From a virus, in IMG/VR virus record IMGVR_UViG_3300022188_000064, positions 1 to 20,214 of that record: 20,214 bases of DNA. One strand, 5' to 3'. Below, piece after piece: positions 14,092-20,196 of this stretch. The notes below the pieces were generated by a model. It did not search any database, was not told where the DNA came from, and worked only from the letters and a program-made list of their open reading frames with translations. Each line of letters begins with the position of its first letter. Position 1 is the stretch's first letter. The position numbers were made by a program, and so were the translations under genes.

Positions 14092-14408
14092 AAACCCTCC
14101 TTTTCGCACGGTTTTCCCAGAGCATTGCCGCACCTGTCGCATGTTACTGGATGCCTGGGGCCTGTATCCCGCACCAGCCGCCAGGGCTGATAACTGCCGG
14201 CCCGGCCGCTTACATATTTCCCAAACCGGGCAATGTATCCGTGCCTGGACAATCCGGCCATGAATTTCCTTACATTGTTTCTTTTTGCGCATGATGTGCG
14301 GCACAGGTCTGCAATTGTAAATTGACGCATGATTCGCATGCTTTGCCATACCTTCCTTCTTGCAGCGCCTGGACGAGACGGGCATTTCATTCCTTTTTTG
14401 CCTGCCAT
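14088..14408 (-). CDS. Small winged-helix-like protein with C-terminal Cys motif
   Basis: A 106-residue basic protein. Residues about 20-62 look like a helix-turn-helix (VWQSMRIMRQFTIADLCRTS, then KRNNVRKFMAGLSRHGYIAR), with a wing ending near SYQPWRLVRDTGP. The last part has a CDRCGNALGKPCEK motif with three Cys residues, possibly metal-binding. It is common between MuB and GemA in Mu-like prophages and is probably a small DNA-binding regulator. It overlaps the MuB stop (TAATG) and the GemA start (ATGA). Confidence 0.7.
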   Translation of the reverse strand: MAGKKGMKCPSRPGAARRKVWQSMRIMRQFTIADLCRTSCAKRNNVRKFMAGLSRHGYIARFGKYVSGRAGSYQPWRLVRDTGPRHPVTCDRCGNALGKPCEKEGL

Positions 14409-15139
14409 TATCTGCCCCTCCTGAAGCCCGTTTTGAACACTGGCTGGTCATAAAACAGCGGCCTGTCCGACCACTCTGACCGTGTGACGGATTTTAAACT
14501 GTTGGTGCGGCCGAATGCTTCTATTTTTGACATTGCTGTGGTCATTCTTCCAATATTGGCTTTTGCTTCCAGCCGGACAAATTCAAGCAGATCATCGCCA
14601 ATATGTATATCGCACACAGTATCCGCCAGGGTTCTGGCGTCTTGAGCGTCAATGCCTGAAAATTCAATCCATTGCGTTATGCGCCTTGCAAACTTTCCTT
14701 TTGTCTGAATTTTTCGGGCCATTTCTTCCATGCCGATAAGTATGACCGGGGAGCCTGTAAGATCGTAGATATCGCGCAGAGCATCCACCATGTCCGCCTT
14801 TTTAAACAGATAATCCGATTCGTCTATAAATACAGGCCGCGGCCTTGCCATTAATTTTTCAACAATTGCATTTATCATGGGAGCTTTACGATGCAGGGGC
14901 TCCATCCCCAGCTCCCTCATCATATCCGCCAGCATGCTGGTTATACTCCAGCATGTGTTTGCCCGTAAGAACACGCCGTTTAGCATATTTGTTGCGTATG
15001 CGATAGTGGTCGATTTTCCCTCGCCGGGGGAGCCCCACAAAAGGCCCATTCCCTCAATGCCCAAAGAACGGTTTTGCAGCTCTCTGACGGCAGCTAAAAA
15101 CCGCTTAACGTTTTTGGTCATAGCCATTTCATGCTTCAT
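14408..15139 (-). CDS. MuB-like transposition ATPase (AAA+)
   Basis: A 243-residue AAA+ ATPase in the MuB position. In Mu, MuB binds target DNA, delivers it to the MuA complex and gives target immunity. Walker A is GSPGEGKST (Gly36-Thr44) and Walker B is PVFIDES (Asp106/Glu107). A sensor-like block LTGSPVILIGMEEMARKI follows at about 126-143, and an arginine-rich KGKFARRITQWIEF at about 147-160. It is shorter than Mu MuB (312 residues) because it begins directly with the ATPase domain and lacks the N-terminal helix-turn-helix. The start has an AGGAGG site and lies 12 bases after the transposase stop. Confidence 0.88.
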   Translation of the reverse strand: MKHEMAMTKNVKRFLAAVRELQNRSLGIEGMGLLWGSPGEGKSTTIAYATNMLNGVFLRANTCWSITSMLADMMRELGMEPLHRKAPMINAIVEKLMARPRPVFIDESDYLFKKADMVDALRDIYDLTGSPVILIGMEEMARKIQTKGKFARRITQWIEFSGIDAQDARTLADTVCDIHIGDDLLEFVRLEAKANIGRMTTAMSKIEAFGRTNSLKSVTRSEWSDRPLFYDQPVFKTGFRRGR

Positions 15140-15151
15140 ATTCGCCTCCTG

Positions 15152-17230
15152 CTATTGGTTCACGATGATGCTTTTTCCGGTTTCAAGCCACATCTCGTAA
15201 CGTTTCATCCACGCCAGATCTTTGTCCGGCACATCCATGCCCGATGCCAGATCCGCCTCTATCATCTCATATTTTTCCCAGTCGTTGGAGGGCAGGCGTT
15301 TTCGATTTGCAATGCTGATAATTTCGTTTGCCGTTTCTTCCTGTTCCTGCGTCATCTCAACAGGCTGGGGCAAAGCTGCCTTGATTCGTTCATCATGAAC
15401 GGCTTTGACCGCCTCTTCTATTGCCTGTGTGGTATATTCGGCTTCCTGCTTTGGGAATTCGCTGATATTTGCAAGCTGTTTTTCACGGTGGTCCAGAATT
15501 TCACTGTGTATGGTTTTGGTTTTTGCTTCCCGTGCCATTTTCTTTAGTTCTTTCCGGCCGTCTTTCATCACCTCCTTTTGCGCTTTGCGAACCATAACCG
15601 CCAGGTCTTTTCTGCTGATCCCTGATCGATCAGGGTCAACAGCCCGGCACAAAAACGTACCGGATTGCTCATACACATACACAGCCCCGAAATCCGTAAT
15701 ATCCAGAAGAACACTCACTCGCTGACCTTCATGACCCGCCATTTCCGGTGCTATATAGTATCCGCCGCCGATCTTGACCCCTTTTTTCCCGATAATCCTG
15801 AGCCCGTCACCGGCAGGAGCCGGCGAAAGCAGAATATCCAGTGCCCGTTCATCCTTGATTTTTCTCACCGGTTCTTTCCATTCACGGGCAGTCTGTGCAG
15901 GGGTTTTGCCGTTAAGACCGGAATGCTTATTATAATGATATACGGCATCAACCCACCGACGGCAGATGTCCTGGAAATCATCTGCCGTCATATTGATATC
16001 CACAGGGTCTTCACCCTGTTTCATTAAACGCTGGGAAAACGACCGGCGGGCTTCAACGGCTTTCCTGTCCGCAACATTATGACCTATATAACCGGGCAGC
16101 AGCTCAACAATATCGTGGGAGAATGTCCCCAAAGCGCGCTCAATAAACGGTTTTTGTTCCGGAGAAAACGGCGCACACAAGGACTGGGTTATCTCAAGAC
16201 CATCTAATACCCGTGTTATATGATTTGCAGTGTAATCTTTACCGTTATCCATTTTAATAATTTCCGGCACTCCCCAGTCTATTATCGATCTGCGGATCAG
16301 CGCCGCATGGGCATCCGCTTTGGCCGTTGGGGATACAAGCAGTTTGAGCCTTCTTGAAAAAATATCAATCACGCCCGAAATATTATGCCTGCCGTCCGTG
16401 AGCATTATGTCTGTTGGTGTGGAGTCCATTTCCCACATTTGATTAAGCCGGACAATGTTTTCCGACCGGCTCCCCGCCGCAAACATCCTGTTGTTTTTCC
16501 ATTTGTCGGGGTTAGCCATATATTCCAGCAGGCTTTTATTTTTCTTTGTCCACCGGTTCAAAAACCTGCGGACAACTCCCTGGCCGGCAATGGTTTGTCC
16601 TGAAAATCGTGCTTCAAGACCCGCCATTATTTTTGACACCCCAATATGGGGATGGTCAATTTTCATACCAATAATAAACTGCCTCATATCATCAGGTATA
16701 CCGCAGGGACGGCCGGAATTAATGTATTGGGCAGCAAGCCCTGCAAGCCCGTTTTTTTTATACGCTTTCTGCCATCGATTAAGGGTTGCCCATGACAGCG
16801 ATTTTTTATTGTTTTTCGTAATCGCCGACAAAACCCAGTCCGCCAGATCCACCTCTCCGGACGCCACGTTTTTGCAGAATATATTACTCCCCTCTTTCTT
16901 TTGCATGTCCGCGTGTTTGATAAACGCATCCCGGGCCCATAAAATTTCCAGCCGGGCTTCAGCCTCTTTTTTTCTTACACCAGGCAAACATGCATAATCG
17001 GCAAGACCCGTCTCCTTTGCAGTATCCGGTGACTTACAGATTGAAATTGCCGCTGCAACCTCAACCTGAACCTTCCTGGGAAGCCTTAAGAACATATATG
17101 TATTCTGATACCCCCCTCTGATTTTTTCTGAAGACTGAACCCATTGTTCACGCTCAGCCCTGTACCGAACAGCCCTTTCTGTAATATTTAATGCCTGTGC
17201 AACCTGGATGGAATTCAGTTCATGTATCAT
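15152..17230 (-). CDS. MuA-like DDE transposase
   Basis: A 692-residue transposase that should cut the phage ends and join them to target DNA. The N-terminal region (about 5-60) has a winged-helix fold start (SIQVAQALNITERAVRYRAE) for binding the ends. A second HTH-like region lies at about 140-230. The DDE core has Asp269 (MWEMDST), Asp328 (IKMDNGKDY) and Glu364 (KPFIERAL); 35 residues separate the last two. Asp269 even has the same number as in Mu. After the core come a beta-barrel-like domain (about 474-525) and a long charged C-terminal region that in Mu contacts MuB. ATG at 17230 has an AAGGAA site. The size is near that of Mu A (663). Confidence 0.95.
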   Translation of the reverse strand: MIHELNSIQVAQALNITERAVRYRAEREQWVQSSEKIRGGYQNTYMFLRLPRKVQVEVAAAISICKSPDTAKETGLADYACLPGVRKKEAEARLEILWARDAFIKHADMQKKEGSNIFCKNVASGEVDLADWVLSAITKNNKKSLSWATLNRWQKAYKKNGLAGLAAQYINSGRPCGIPDDMRQFIIGMKIDHPHIGVSKIMAGLEARFSGQTIAGQGVVRRFLNRWTKKNKSLLEYMANPDKWKNNRMFAAGSRSENIVRLNQMWEMDSTPTDIMLTDGRHNISGVIDIFSRRLKLLVSPTAKADAHAALIRRSIIDWGVPEIIKMDNGKDYTANHITRVLDGLEITQSLCAPFSPEQKPFIERALGTFSHDIVELLPGYIGHNVADRKAVEARRSFSQRLMKQGEDPVDINMTADDFQDICRRWVDAVYHYNKHSGLNGKTPAQTAREWKEPVRKIKDERALDILLSPAPAGDGLRIIGKKGVKIGGGYYIAPEMAGHEGQRVSVLLDITDFGAVYVYEQSGTFLCRAVDPDRSGISRKDLAVMVRKAQKEVMKDGRKELKKMAREAKTKTIHSEILDHREKQLANISEFPKQEAEYTTQAIEEAVKAVHDERIKAALPQPVEMTQEQEETANEIISIANRKRLPSNDWEKYEMIEADLASGMDVPDKDLAWMKRYEMWLETGKSIIVNQ

Positions 17231-17243
17231 CTGCCGTTCCTTT

Positions 17244-17972
17244 TTACACTTCTGATTTTACAGCCGTATAAAGAGCTTCAAGATAACGCAGCACAACTCT
17301 TTTTTCAGTATGCCGCCAGTCTTGCTGACGCTCTTTTTTAACCTGTATAAAAAAGGCATCAAACGTATCTCTAAAATTGATACTGACCCTGTCTTCCTTA
17401 AGCTCACAGGTCTTTTTTTCCACATCTGCTTTCGCAGCCTCATCCGCAATCTTTTCTATATTTGTAATATTCATAGCCCGGATGGTTTTTTTTATATGCG
17501 ATGCCGTGATTTTGCCCCCTTCAGGAATGGTTTTTATTGCTTCAAGCCACACCCTTGGCTGGTCTTCCGGGCTTAGCCTTGCAAGTACGCGGGCCTGCTG
17601 TTCATTTTTGGGCAATAAAACAGGTTGTTTTATCTCTTCAGCAGGGTTATTTTGGGAACTATAGTTCCCATTGTTTGGTTCGTCTAACTTTAAATTTTCC
17701 TGCAAATTATCAATCACATTTGCAGCGCTGATCTGAAAATCGGCACTTCTTTTCAGCATATCCCACATCTCCCGACAGTAATCCTCAAATGTGTCGTGGG
17801 CTTGCCTGTAATACCGATTTATTCTAATTTCACGCAGCGCACATCCCACCTCATAAAAAGCCTGGAAGTTTTTTGTAATTACAACTTCGAGTTCCCCCAG
17901 CCGGTTTTGATCTTTCACAGAGACCGCCACACCATCTTTATATTTTTCAGCATTTTCCATAAACTGTTCCAT
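17244..17972 (-). CDS. Early phage protein with ParB/methylase-associated-like N-terminus
   Basis: A 242-residue protein just before the transposase. The N-terminal half contains YEVGCALREIRINRYYRQAH, then DTFEDYCREMWDM, a helical pattern seen in phage and plasmid proteins annotated as ParB-like or DNA-binding. A central segment (LLPKNEQQARVLARLSPEDQ, then WLEAIKTIPEGGKITASHIK) recalls plasmid replication regulators. It probably binds DNA, but the function is not established. The linker with NYSSQNN is encoded by a perfect palindrome (17653-17670). ATG lies five bases after the preceding micro-gene. Confidence 0.6.
   Translation of the reverse strand: MEQFMENAEKYKDGVAVSVKDQNRLGELEVVITKNFQAFYEVGCALREIRINRYYRQAHDTFEDYCREMWDMLKRSADFQISAANVIDNLQENLKLDEPNNGNYSSQNNPAEEIKQPVLLPKNEQQARVLARLSPEDQPRVWLEAIKTIPEGGKITASHIKKTIRAMNITNIEKIADEAAKADVEKKTCELKEDRVSINFRDTFDAFFIQVKKERQQDWRHTEKRVVLRYLEALYTAVKSEV
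17653..17670. repeat. Perfect 18-base palindrome inside an early gene
   Basis: TGGGAACTATAGTTCCCA, perfect dyad symmetry with no loop, in the low-complexity linker of the gene at 17244-17972, where it encodes NYSSQ. It could be a small palindromic insertion or a protein-binding site. Confidence 0.75.
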
Positions 17973-17977
17973 CCGGT

Positions 17978-18100
17978 TTATTCCCTTATATCTTTGCGTA
18001 TCGTTTCAAAAAAAATTATCACAGCACATATCAGTAAAAGAGGCATGAGCCAGAAACGGCTGTTTGACAATGCAAAAACAGCGTTTACAAATAACTCCAT
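17978..18100 (-). CDS. Micro-gene: 40-residue single-pass membrane protein
   Basis: The frame begins two bases after the preceding stop (TAATAATGG) and encodes MELFVNAVFALSNSRFWLMP, then LLLICAVIIFFETIRKDIRE. Residues about 17-32 (FWLMPLLLICAVIIFF) form one membrane helix with a charged, positive-inside-compatible C-terminus. Its stop is five bases before the next ATG, so it is part of a fully packed operon. Small membrane proteins are common early genes in phages. No homologue recognised. Confidence 0.65.
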   Translation of the reverse strand: MELFVNAVFALSNSRFWLMPLLLICAVIIFFETIRKDIRE

Positions 18101-18102
18101 TA

Positions 18103-18363
18103 TTATCCGGCCCCCCCTGTTATATTTGCGGTGATCACTGTAATAGCCCTTTTCTCTTTTTTATCTATTTTTAGCACCACACCTTGAGCCGGGACCCAGT
18201 AAAGAGCCAGAACTTTACGGCGCCGCCCTCTTGCCGTAAAATATTCCTGCCCCTTTTGGAGCCAGACTGATCCCTCTATCATCTGTTCTATTTCTTTCGC
18301 GCTGGGAGCTGCTCCCCCCACCCGTTCTTCCCATCGCTGCTGAAAGTGCTTTGTAAGTTTCAT
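18103..18363 (-). CDS. Small conserved early protein (DUF4258-like possibility)
   Basis: An 86-residue basic protein with MKLTKHFQQRWEERVGGAAP at the start, and blocks EYFTARGRRRKVLALYWVPA and VVLKIDKKEKRAITVITANI. The pattern of an N-terminal H..R..ER helix followed by beta strands recalls small RelE/DUF4258-like folds. Such proteins occur in the early operon of Mu-like prophages. A toxin role is not supported by any antitoxin here. The start overlaps the preceding micro-gene stop (TAATG). Confidence 0.6.
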   Translation of the reverse strand: MKLTKHFQQRWEERVGGAAPSAKEIEQMIEGSVWLQKGQEYFTARGRRRKVLALYWVPAQGVVLKIDKKEKRAITVITANITGGAG

Positions 18364-18497
18364 TATGCCCCCATCTTTTCCGGTTCAGGATATATGCAAA
18401 CAAAATTTGCGGTATAATACAATATAAATTCATTGTCAGGACTGATCTCACAAAAAACGCACCACCTATCCTTAAAAAAAGTTAGTACCTTAATCAT
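18363..18497 (-). CDS. Micro-gene: 44-residue hypothetical protein
   Basis: An ORF fully locked between two others: its ATG overlaps the end of the upstream gene (AATGATTAA) and its stop overlaps the start of the downstream gene (TAATG). It encodes MIKVLTFFKDRWCVFCEISP, then DNEFILYYTANFVCIYPEPE and KMGA. It has three Cys residues and mixed beta-like composition. The double overlap and a GGGGGG ribosome region upstream support a real gene. No function can be assigned. Confidence 0.6.
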   Translation of the reverse strand: MIKVLTFFKDRWCVFCEISPDNEFILYYTANFVCIYPEPEKMGA

Positions 18498-18711
18498 TTT
18501 TTGCCCCCCACGTTTCAGCTGTTACTCTATATGTTAATGTATGTGTCGATTTATTCCCCACACAAAGAAACCAGAATATCAATAACCCAAGTTCAGGCTC
18601 AAAAGTGAAGCATTCGTGTAGATCAGTTTTTTCTCCGCATGGGACGATTTCACCGTATTTTCCCCGAGCGTCTGAAATTATATAATTATAAAGTTCCGAA
18701 ACTTTAGTCAC
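18490..18711 (-). CDS. Small hypothetical early protein
   Basis: A 73-residue protein starting with GTG, with GGGGGA upstream. It includes a hydrophobic stretch, LGLLIFWFLCVG (about 41-52), that is short for a membrane helix, and two Cys residues in the first half. It is the second gene of the early operon, after the Cro-like regulator. No family recognised. Confidence 0.5.
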   Translation of the reverse strand: MTKVSELYNYIISDARGKYGEIVPCGEKTDLHECFTFEPELGLLIFWFLCVGNKSTHTLTYRVTAETWGAKND

Positions 18712-18736
18712 GATTCCCCCTTTTTAAAGATTTGAC

Positions 18737-18761
18737 TTATTTTAAAAATTTTTTAAAATAA
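18737..18761. repeat. AT-only inverted repeat after the Cro-like gene
   Basis: TTATTTTAAAAA-T-TTTTTAAAATAA, 12-base perfect arms with a single-base loop. It lies in the 53-base gap between the Cro-like gene and the next one. It could be a regulator binding site or a weak structure. Confidence 0.4.
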
Positions 18762-18764
18762 AGC

Positions 18765-19010
18765 TTATTTGTCCGACTGCAAAGCAGCCTGGGACGTCCG
18801 CCCATACCTGTGCCCTGAAAAATATTCAGAAAAAACATCTTCAACACGGCAGCCGATGGAATTAGCCACCGCCGTCATAATAAAATTCGATACCATCTTT
18901 TTGTTTATGCACAAAGAAACAGCCGGCTCGGATCTGTTAATCTCTTTTGCGATTGCTGTTTGGGAAAGGCCTGCCTCTTTTATTGCTTCCCTGATCTCTA
19001 CTGATCTCAT
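18765..19010 (-). CDS. Ner/Cro-like HTH regulator, first early gene
   Basis: An 81-residue protein with an HTH at about 6-45 (EIREAIKEAGLSQTAIAKEI, then NRSEPAVSLCINKK), followed by a helix ending near VANSIGCRVEDVF. It is the first gene of the early operon and faces the repressor gene, exactly where Mu has ner. Ner in Mu lowers early and repressor transcription. ATG has an AAGGA site. The product probably binds the repeats between the two divergent genes. Confidence 0.75.
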   Translation of the reverse strand: MRSVEIREAIKEAGLSQTAIAKEINRSEPAVSLCINKKMVSNFIMTAVANSIGCRVEDVFSEYFSGHRYGRTSQAALQSDK

Positions 19011-19040
19011 TGTTTGCTGATTCCTTTTTTTTAATTTTAA

Positions 19041-19095
19041 TATTAAGTTAATAATAATCTTAAGTTACAAGCGAATCAAGCAAAAAGATTAACTT
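19041..19095. promoter_or_regulatory. Candidate operator cluster, TTAAGTTA repeats
   Basis: TTAAGTTA occurs at 19043-19050 and 19060-19067, 17 bases apart. An inverted match ATTAACTT lies at 19088-19095. The first overlaps the early -10 region, the second lies between -35 and -10, and the third is just upstream of -35. This is the layout expected for repressor or Ner operators. Confidence 0.45.
19051..19079 (-). promoter_or_regulatory. Candidate early promoter (Pe-like)
   Basis: On the minus strand TTGATT, 17 bases, TATTAT, about 40 bases upstream of the Cro-like ATG. Both boxes are close to the sigma-70 consensus and the spacing is optimal. It would drive the whole early operon. Confidence 0.55.
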
Positions 19096-19106
19096 CATCA
19101 AAAATA

Positions 19107-19541
19107 ATTAACATTATCCTAAATTGTAAAAAATTTAAGACTGAGGCTAAGCTCGCTAAGCACTGGAAAGTTTCACCCAATGCCATTACAACCTGGCGCA
19201 CTCGGAAGTCTATACCATTCAAAAAAATAATCGCATTTTACAAAGATGAAGGCTATTTTCACCGGCGAAGGGAAAATGACCCGAGGGAAAATAACACCCT
19301 TATAGATAAGGAAGAAAAACCGGATGCAGGTGGGCACGGCCATAATGACCAGGAATTGAAAGACAAACTAATCCAGACCCAGGGTAAGGTAATCAATCAG
19401 CTTAATTTAATCGGACAACTGAAATATACTCTTGTAAAAACTGAGGAAAAATTAAAAGCAAGCGAAGAACTCGCAGACAGGATAAGAAAAAATGACCTGG
19501 AGACTCAACGGGGTGATATTTTAAAAAAACGGGCAATATAA
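19107..19541 (+). CDS. CI-type phage repressor with non-canonical start
   Basis: The only plus-strand gene. The frame is open from 19047 to the TAA at 19541, but upstream of 19140 there is no in-frame ATG, GTG or TTG, so the start given (an ATT codon, 144 residues) is a guess. The HTH is clear at about 19137-19262: KTEAKLAKHWKVSPNAITTW, then RTRKSIPFKKIIAFYKDEGY, as in the bacteriophage CI repressor N-terminal family. After a polar linker comes a coiled-coil-like part (QGKVINQLNLIGQLKYTLVK, then TEEKLKASEELADRIRKND), probably for oligomerisation. No S24 peptidase domain exists, so it is not a LexA-type self-cleaving repressor. It could also be a decayed gene. Confidence 0.6.
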   Translation: MNIILNCKKFKTEAKLAKHWKVSPNAITTWRTRKSIPFKKIIAFYKDEGYFHRRRENDPRENNTLIDKEEKPDAGGHGHNDQELKDKLIQTQGKVINQLNLIGQLKYTLVKTEEKLKASEELADRIRKNDLETQRGDILKKRAI

Positions 19542-19604
19542 TACGTGTAGAATTTAGCTCTCATAAAAAATAGAGCAAAAAAGCGTAAACCACTTGCAAA
19601 AAAT

Positions 19605-19634
19605 CCCTGCCAGTCAAACAAAAACAGGGTTTTT
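19605..19634 (+). terminator. Weak terminator candidate after the repressor
   Basis: CCCTG at 19605-19609 pairs with CAGGG at 19625-19629, followed by TTTTT. The stem is short and the loop is 15 bases, so it would be inefficient. Confidence 0.35.
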
Positions 19635-19659
19635 AATGGTTTTTCCTGAATATTCCGGG

Positions 19660-19694
19660 TTATGAGCAGTTATGAGCAGTTATGAGCGATTATG
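19660..19694. repeat. 10-base tandem repeat TTATGAGCAG
   Basis: TTATGAGCAG at 19660-19669 and 19670-19679, then TTATGAGCGA at 19680-19689 and a partial TTATGG. One helical turn per unit suggests stacked protein binding on one DNA face, but simple slippage is also possible. Confidence 0.7.
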
Positions 19695-19740
19695 GACACA
19701 TCAGCAAAAAAAACGGGTTTTAACCAATCCCAGGGCATAA

Positions 19741-19779
19741 AAAAACAGAAAAAACAAACAATCTGTTTTTTCTGTTTTT
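19741..19779. repeat. 16-base perfect inverted repeat
   Basis: AAAAACAGAAAAAACA, seven bases, TGTTTTTTCTGTTTTT. It may act as a U-rich terminator for either strand or be an end structure. Pairs are mostly A-T. Confidence 0.6.
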
Positions 19780-19788
19780 ATAGGTTTA

Positions 19789-19920
19789 TTTCCGACTTTT
19801 TCGTTTCCGACTTTTTTTATTCCGAAAAAGTCGGAAAATCGCCACAACCATTTGTTTTTTTAGCAAATACCCTTTGTCATTACATTTGTTTGGACATGCA
19901 GTTTTCGTTTCCGACTTTTT
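19789..19920. repeat. Four copies of TTTCCGACTTTTT
   Basis: Exact 13-mers at 19789-19801, 19804-19816 and 19908-19920 in plus orientation and at 19825-19837 inverted. The second and fourth share extra bases (TTTTCG before, TT after) and are 104 bases apart. Copies two and three form a perfect hairpin with an 8-base loop. Candidate binding sites for the transposase or repressor. Confidence 0.75.
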
Positions 19921-19983
19921 TTTAAACCTTTACCGTAAAATCAAACCTAACAATTTGAATTTATTTATTTATTTCCATTTATG

Positions 19984-20196
19984 CCCCAGGTTGCAATCTT
20001 TTCGAACATTGTGTCTCATAAAGATTCATTTGTGAGCCACAACAGCCTTAACCATCTGATTTATAAAACAATTACCCCAGGTTGCAATCTTTCGGTCGCT
20101 TTTTTGCCCAAAAACCACACCCAAATCCCTATTTTCTCTAATCATTTCACAACCATACAACCCACAAACCCTTGATAATCCAGGTTCCAATCTTTC
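19984..20196. repeat. Three spaced repeats CCAGGTTGCAATCTTT at the prophage end
   Basis: CCCCAGGTTGCAATCTTTT at 19984-20002, CCCCAGGTTGCAATCTTTCG at 20075-20094 and CCAGGTTCCAATCTTTC at 20180-20196, all in the same orientation, with starts about 91 and 103 bases apart. If the terminus is at 20208, the first two sites inward lie about 12 and 115 bases from the end, close to the L1 and L2 spacing in Mu. They are good candidates for MuA-like binding sites. Confidence 0.55.

Noticed and set aside
14414-14440. MuB C-terminus reads PVFKTGFRRGR, similar to the TGFKPV palindrome peptide
   Set aside because: The DNA there has no inverted repeat matching AGACGGGTTT-n-AAACCCGTCT, so the likeness is only at the protein level and probably chance.
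14092-14451. Upstream extension of the GemA frame
   Set aside because: The strong AGGAGGG site and family start favour ATG at 14091; the extension lies opposite another real gene frame and has a composition unlike GemA.
18103-18711. Toxin-antitoxin pair from the small early genes
   Set aside because: The 86-residue protein has only a loose RelE-like look, and neither neighbour has an antitoxin-type DNA-binding domain.
18732-18760. Plus-strand TTGACT with AAAATAA as a promoter
   Set aside because: It would drive antisense RNA across the Ner-like gene and the -10 fit is poor; the AT-only inverted repeat explains the sequence better.
19692-19925. Plus-strand open frame of 77 codons in the end region
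   Set aside because: It runs through the 16-base hairpin and three of the TTTCCGACTTTTT repeats, is rich in Phe and Lys, has no ribosome site and shows no domain.
19981-20175. Plus-strand open frame of 64 codons near the right edge
   Set aside because: It covers two of the CCAGGTT repeats and an imperfect inverted repeat, with no ribosome site or protein-like pattern.
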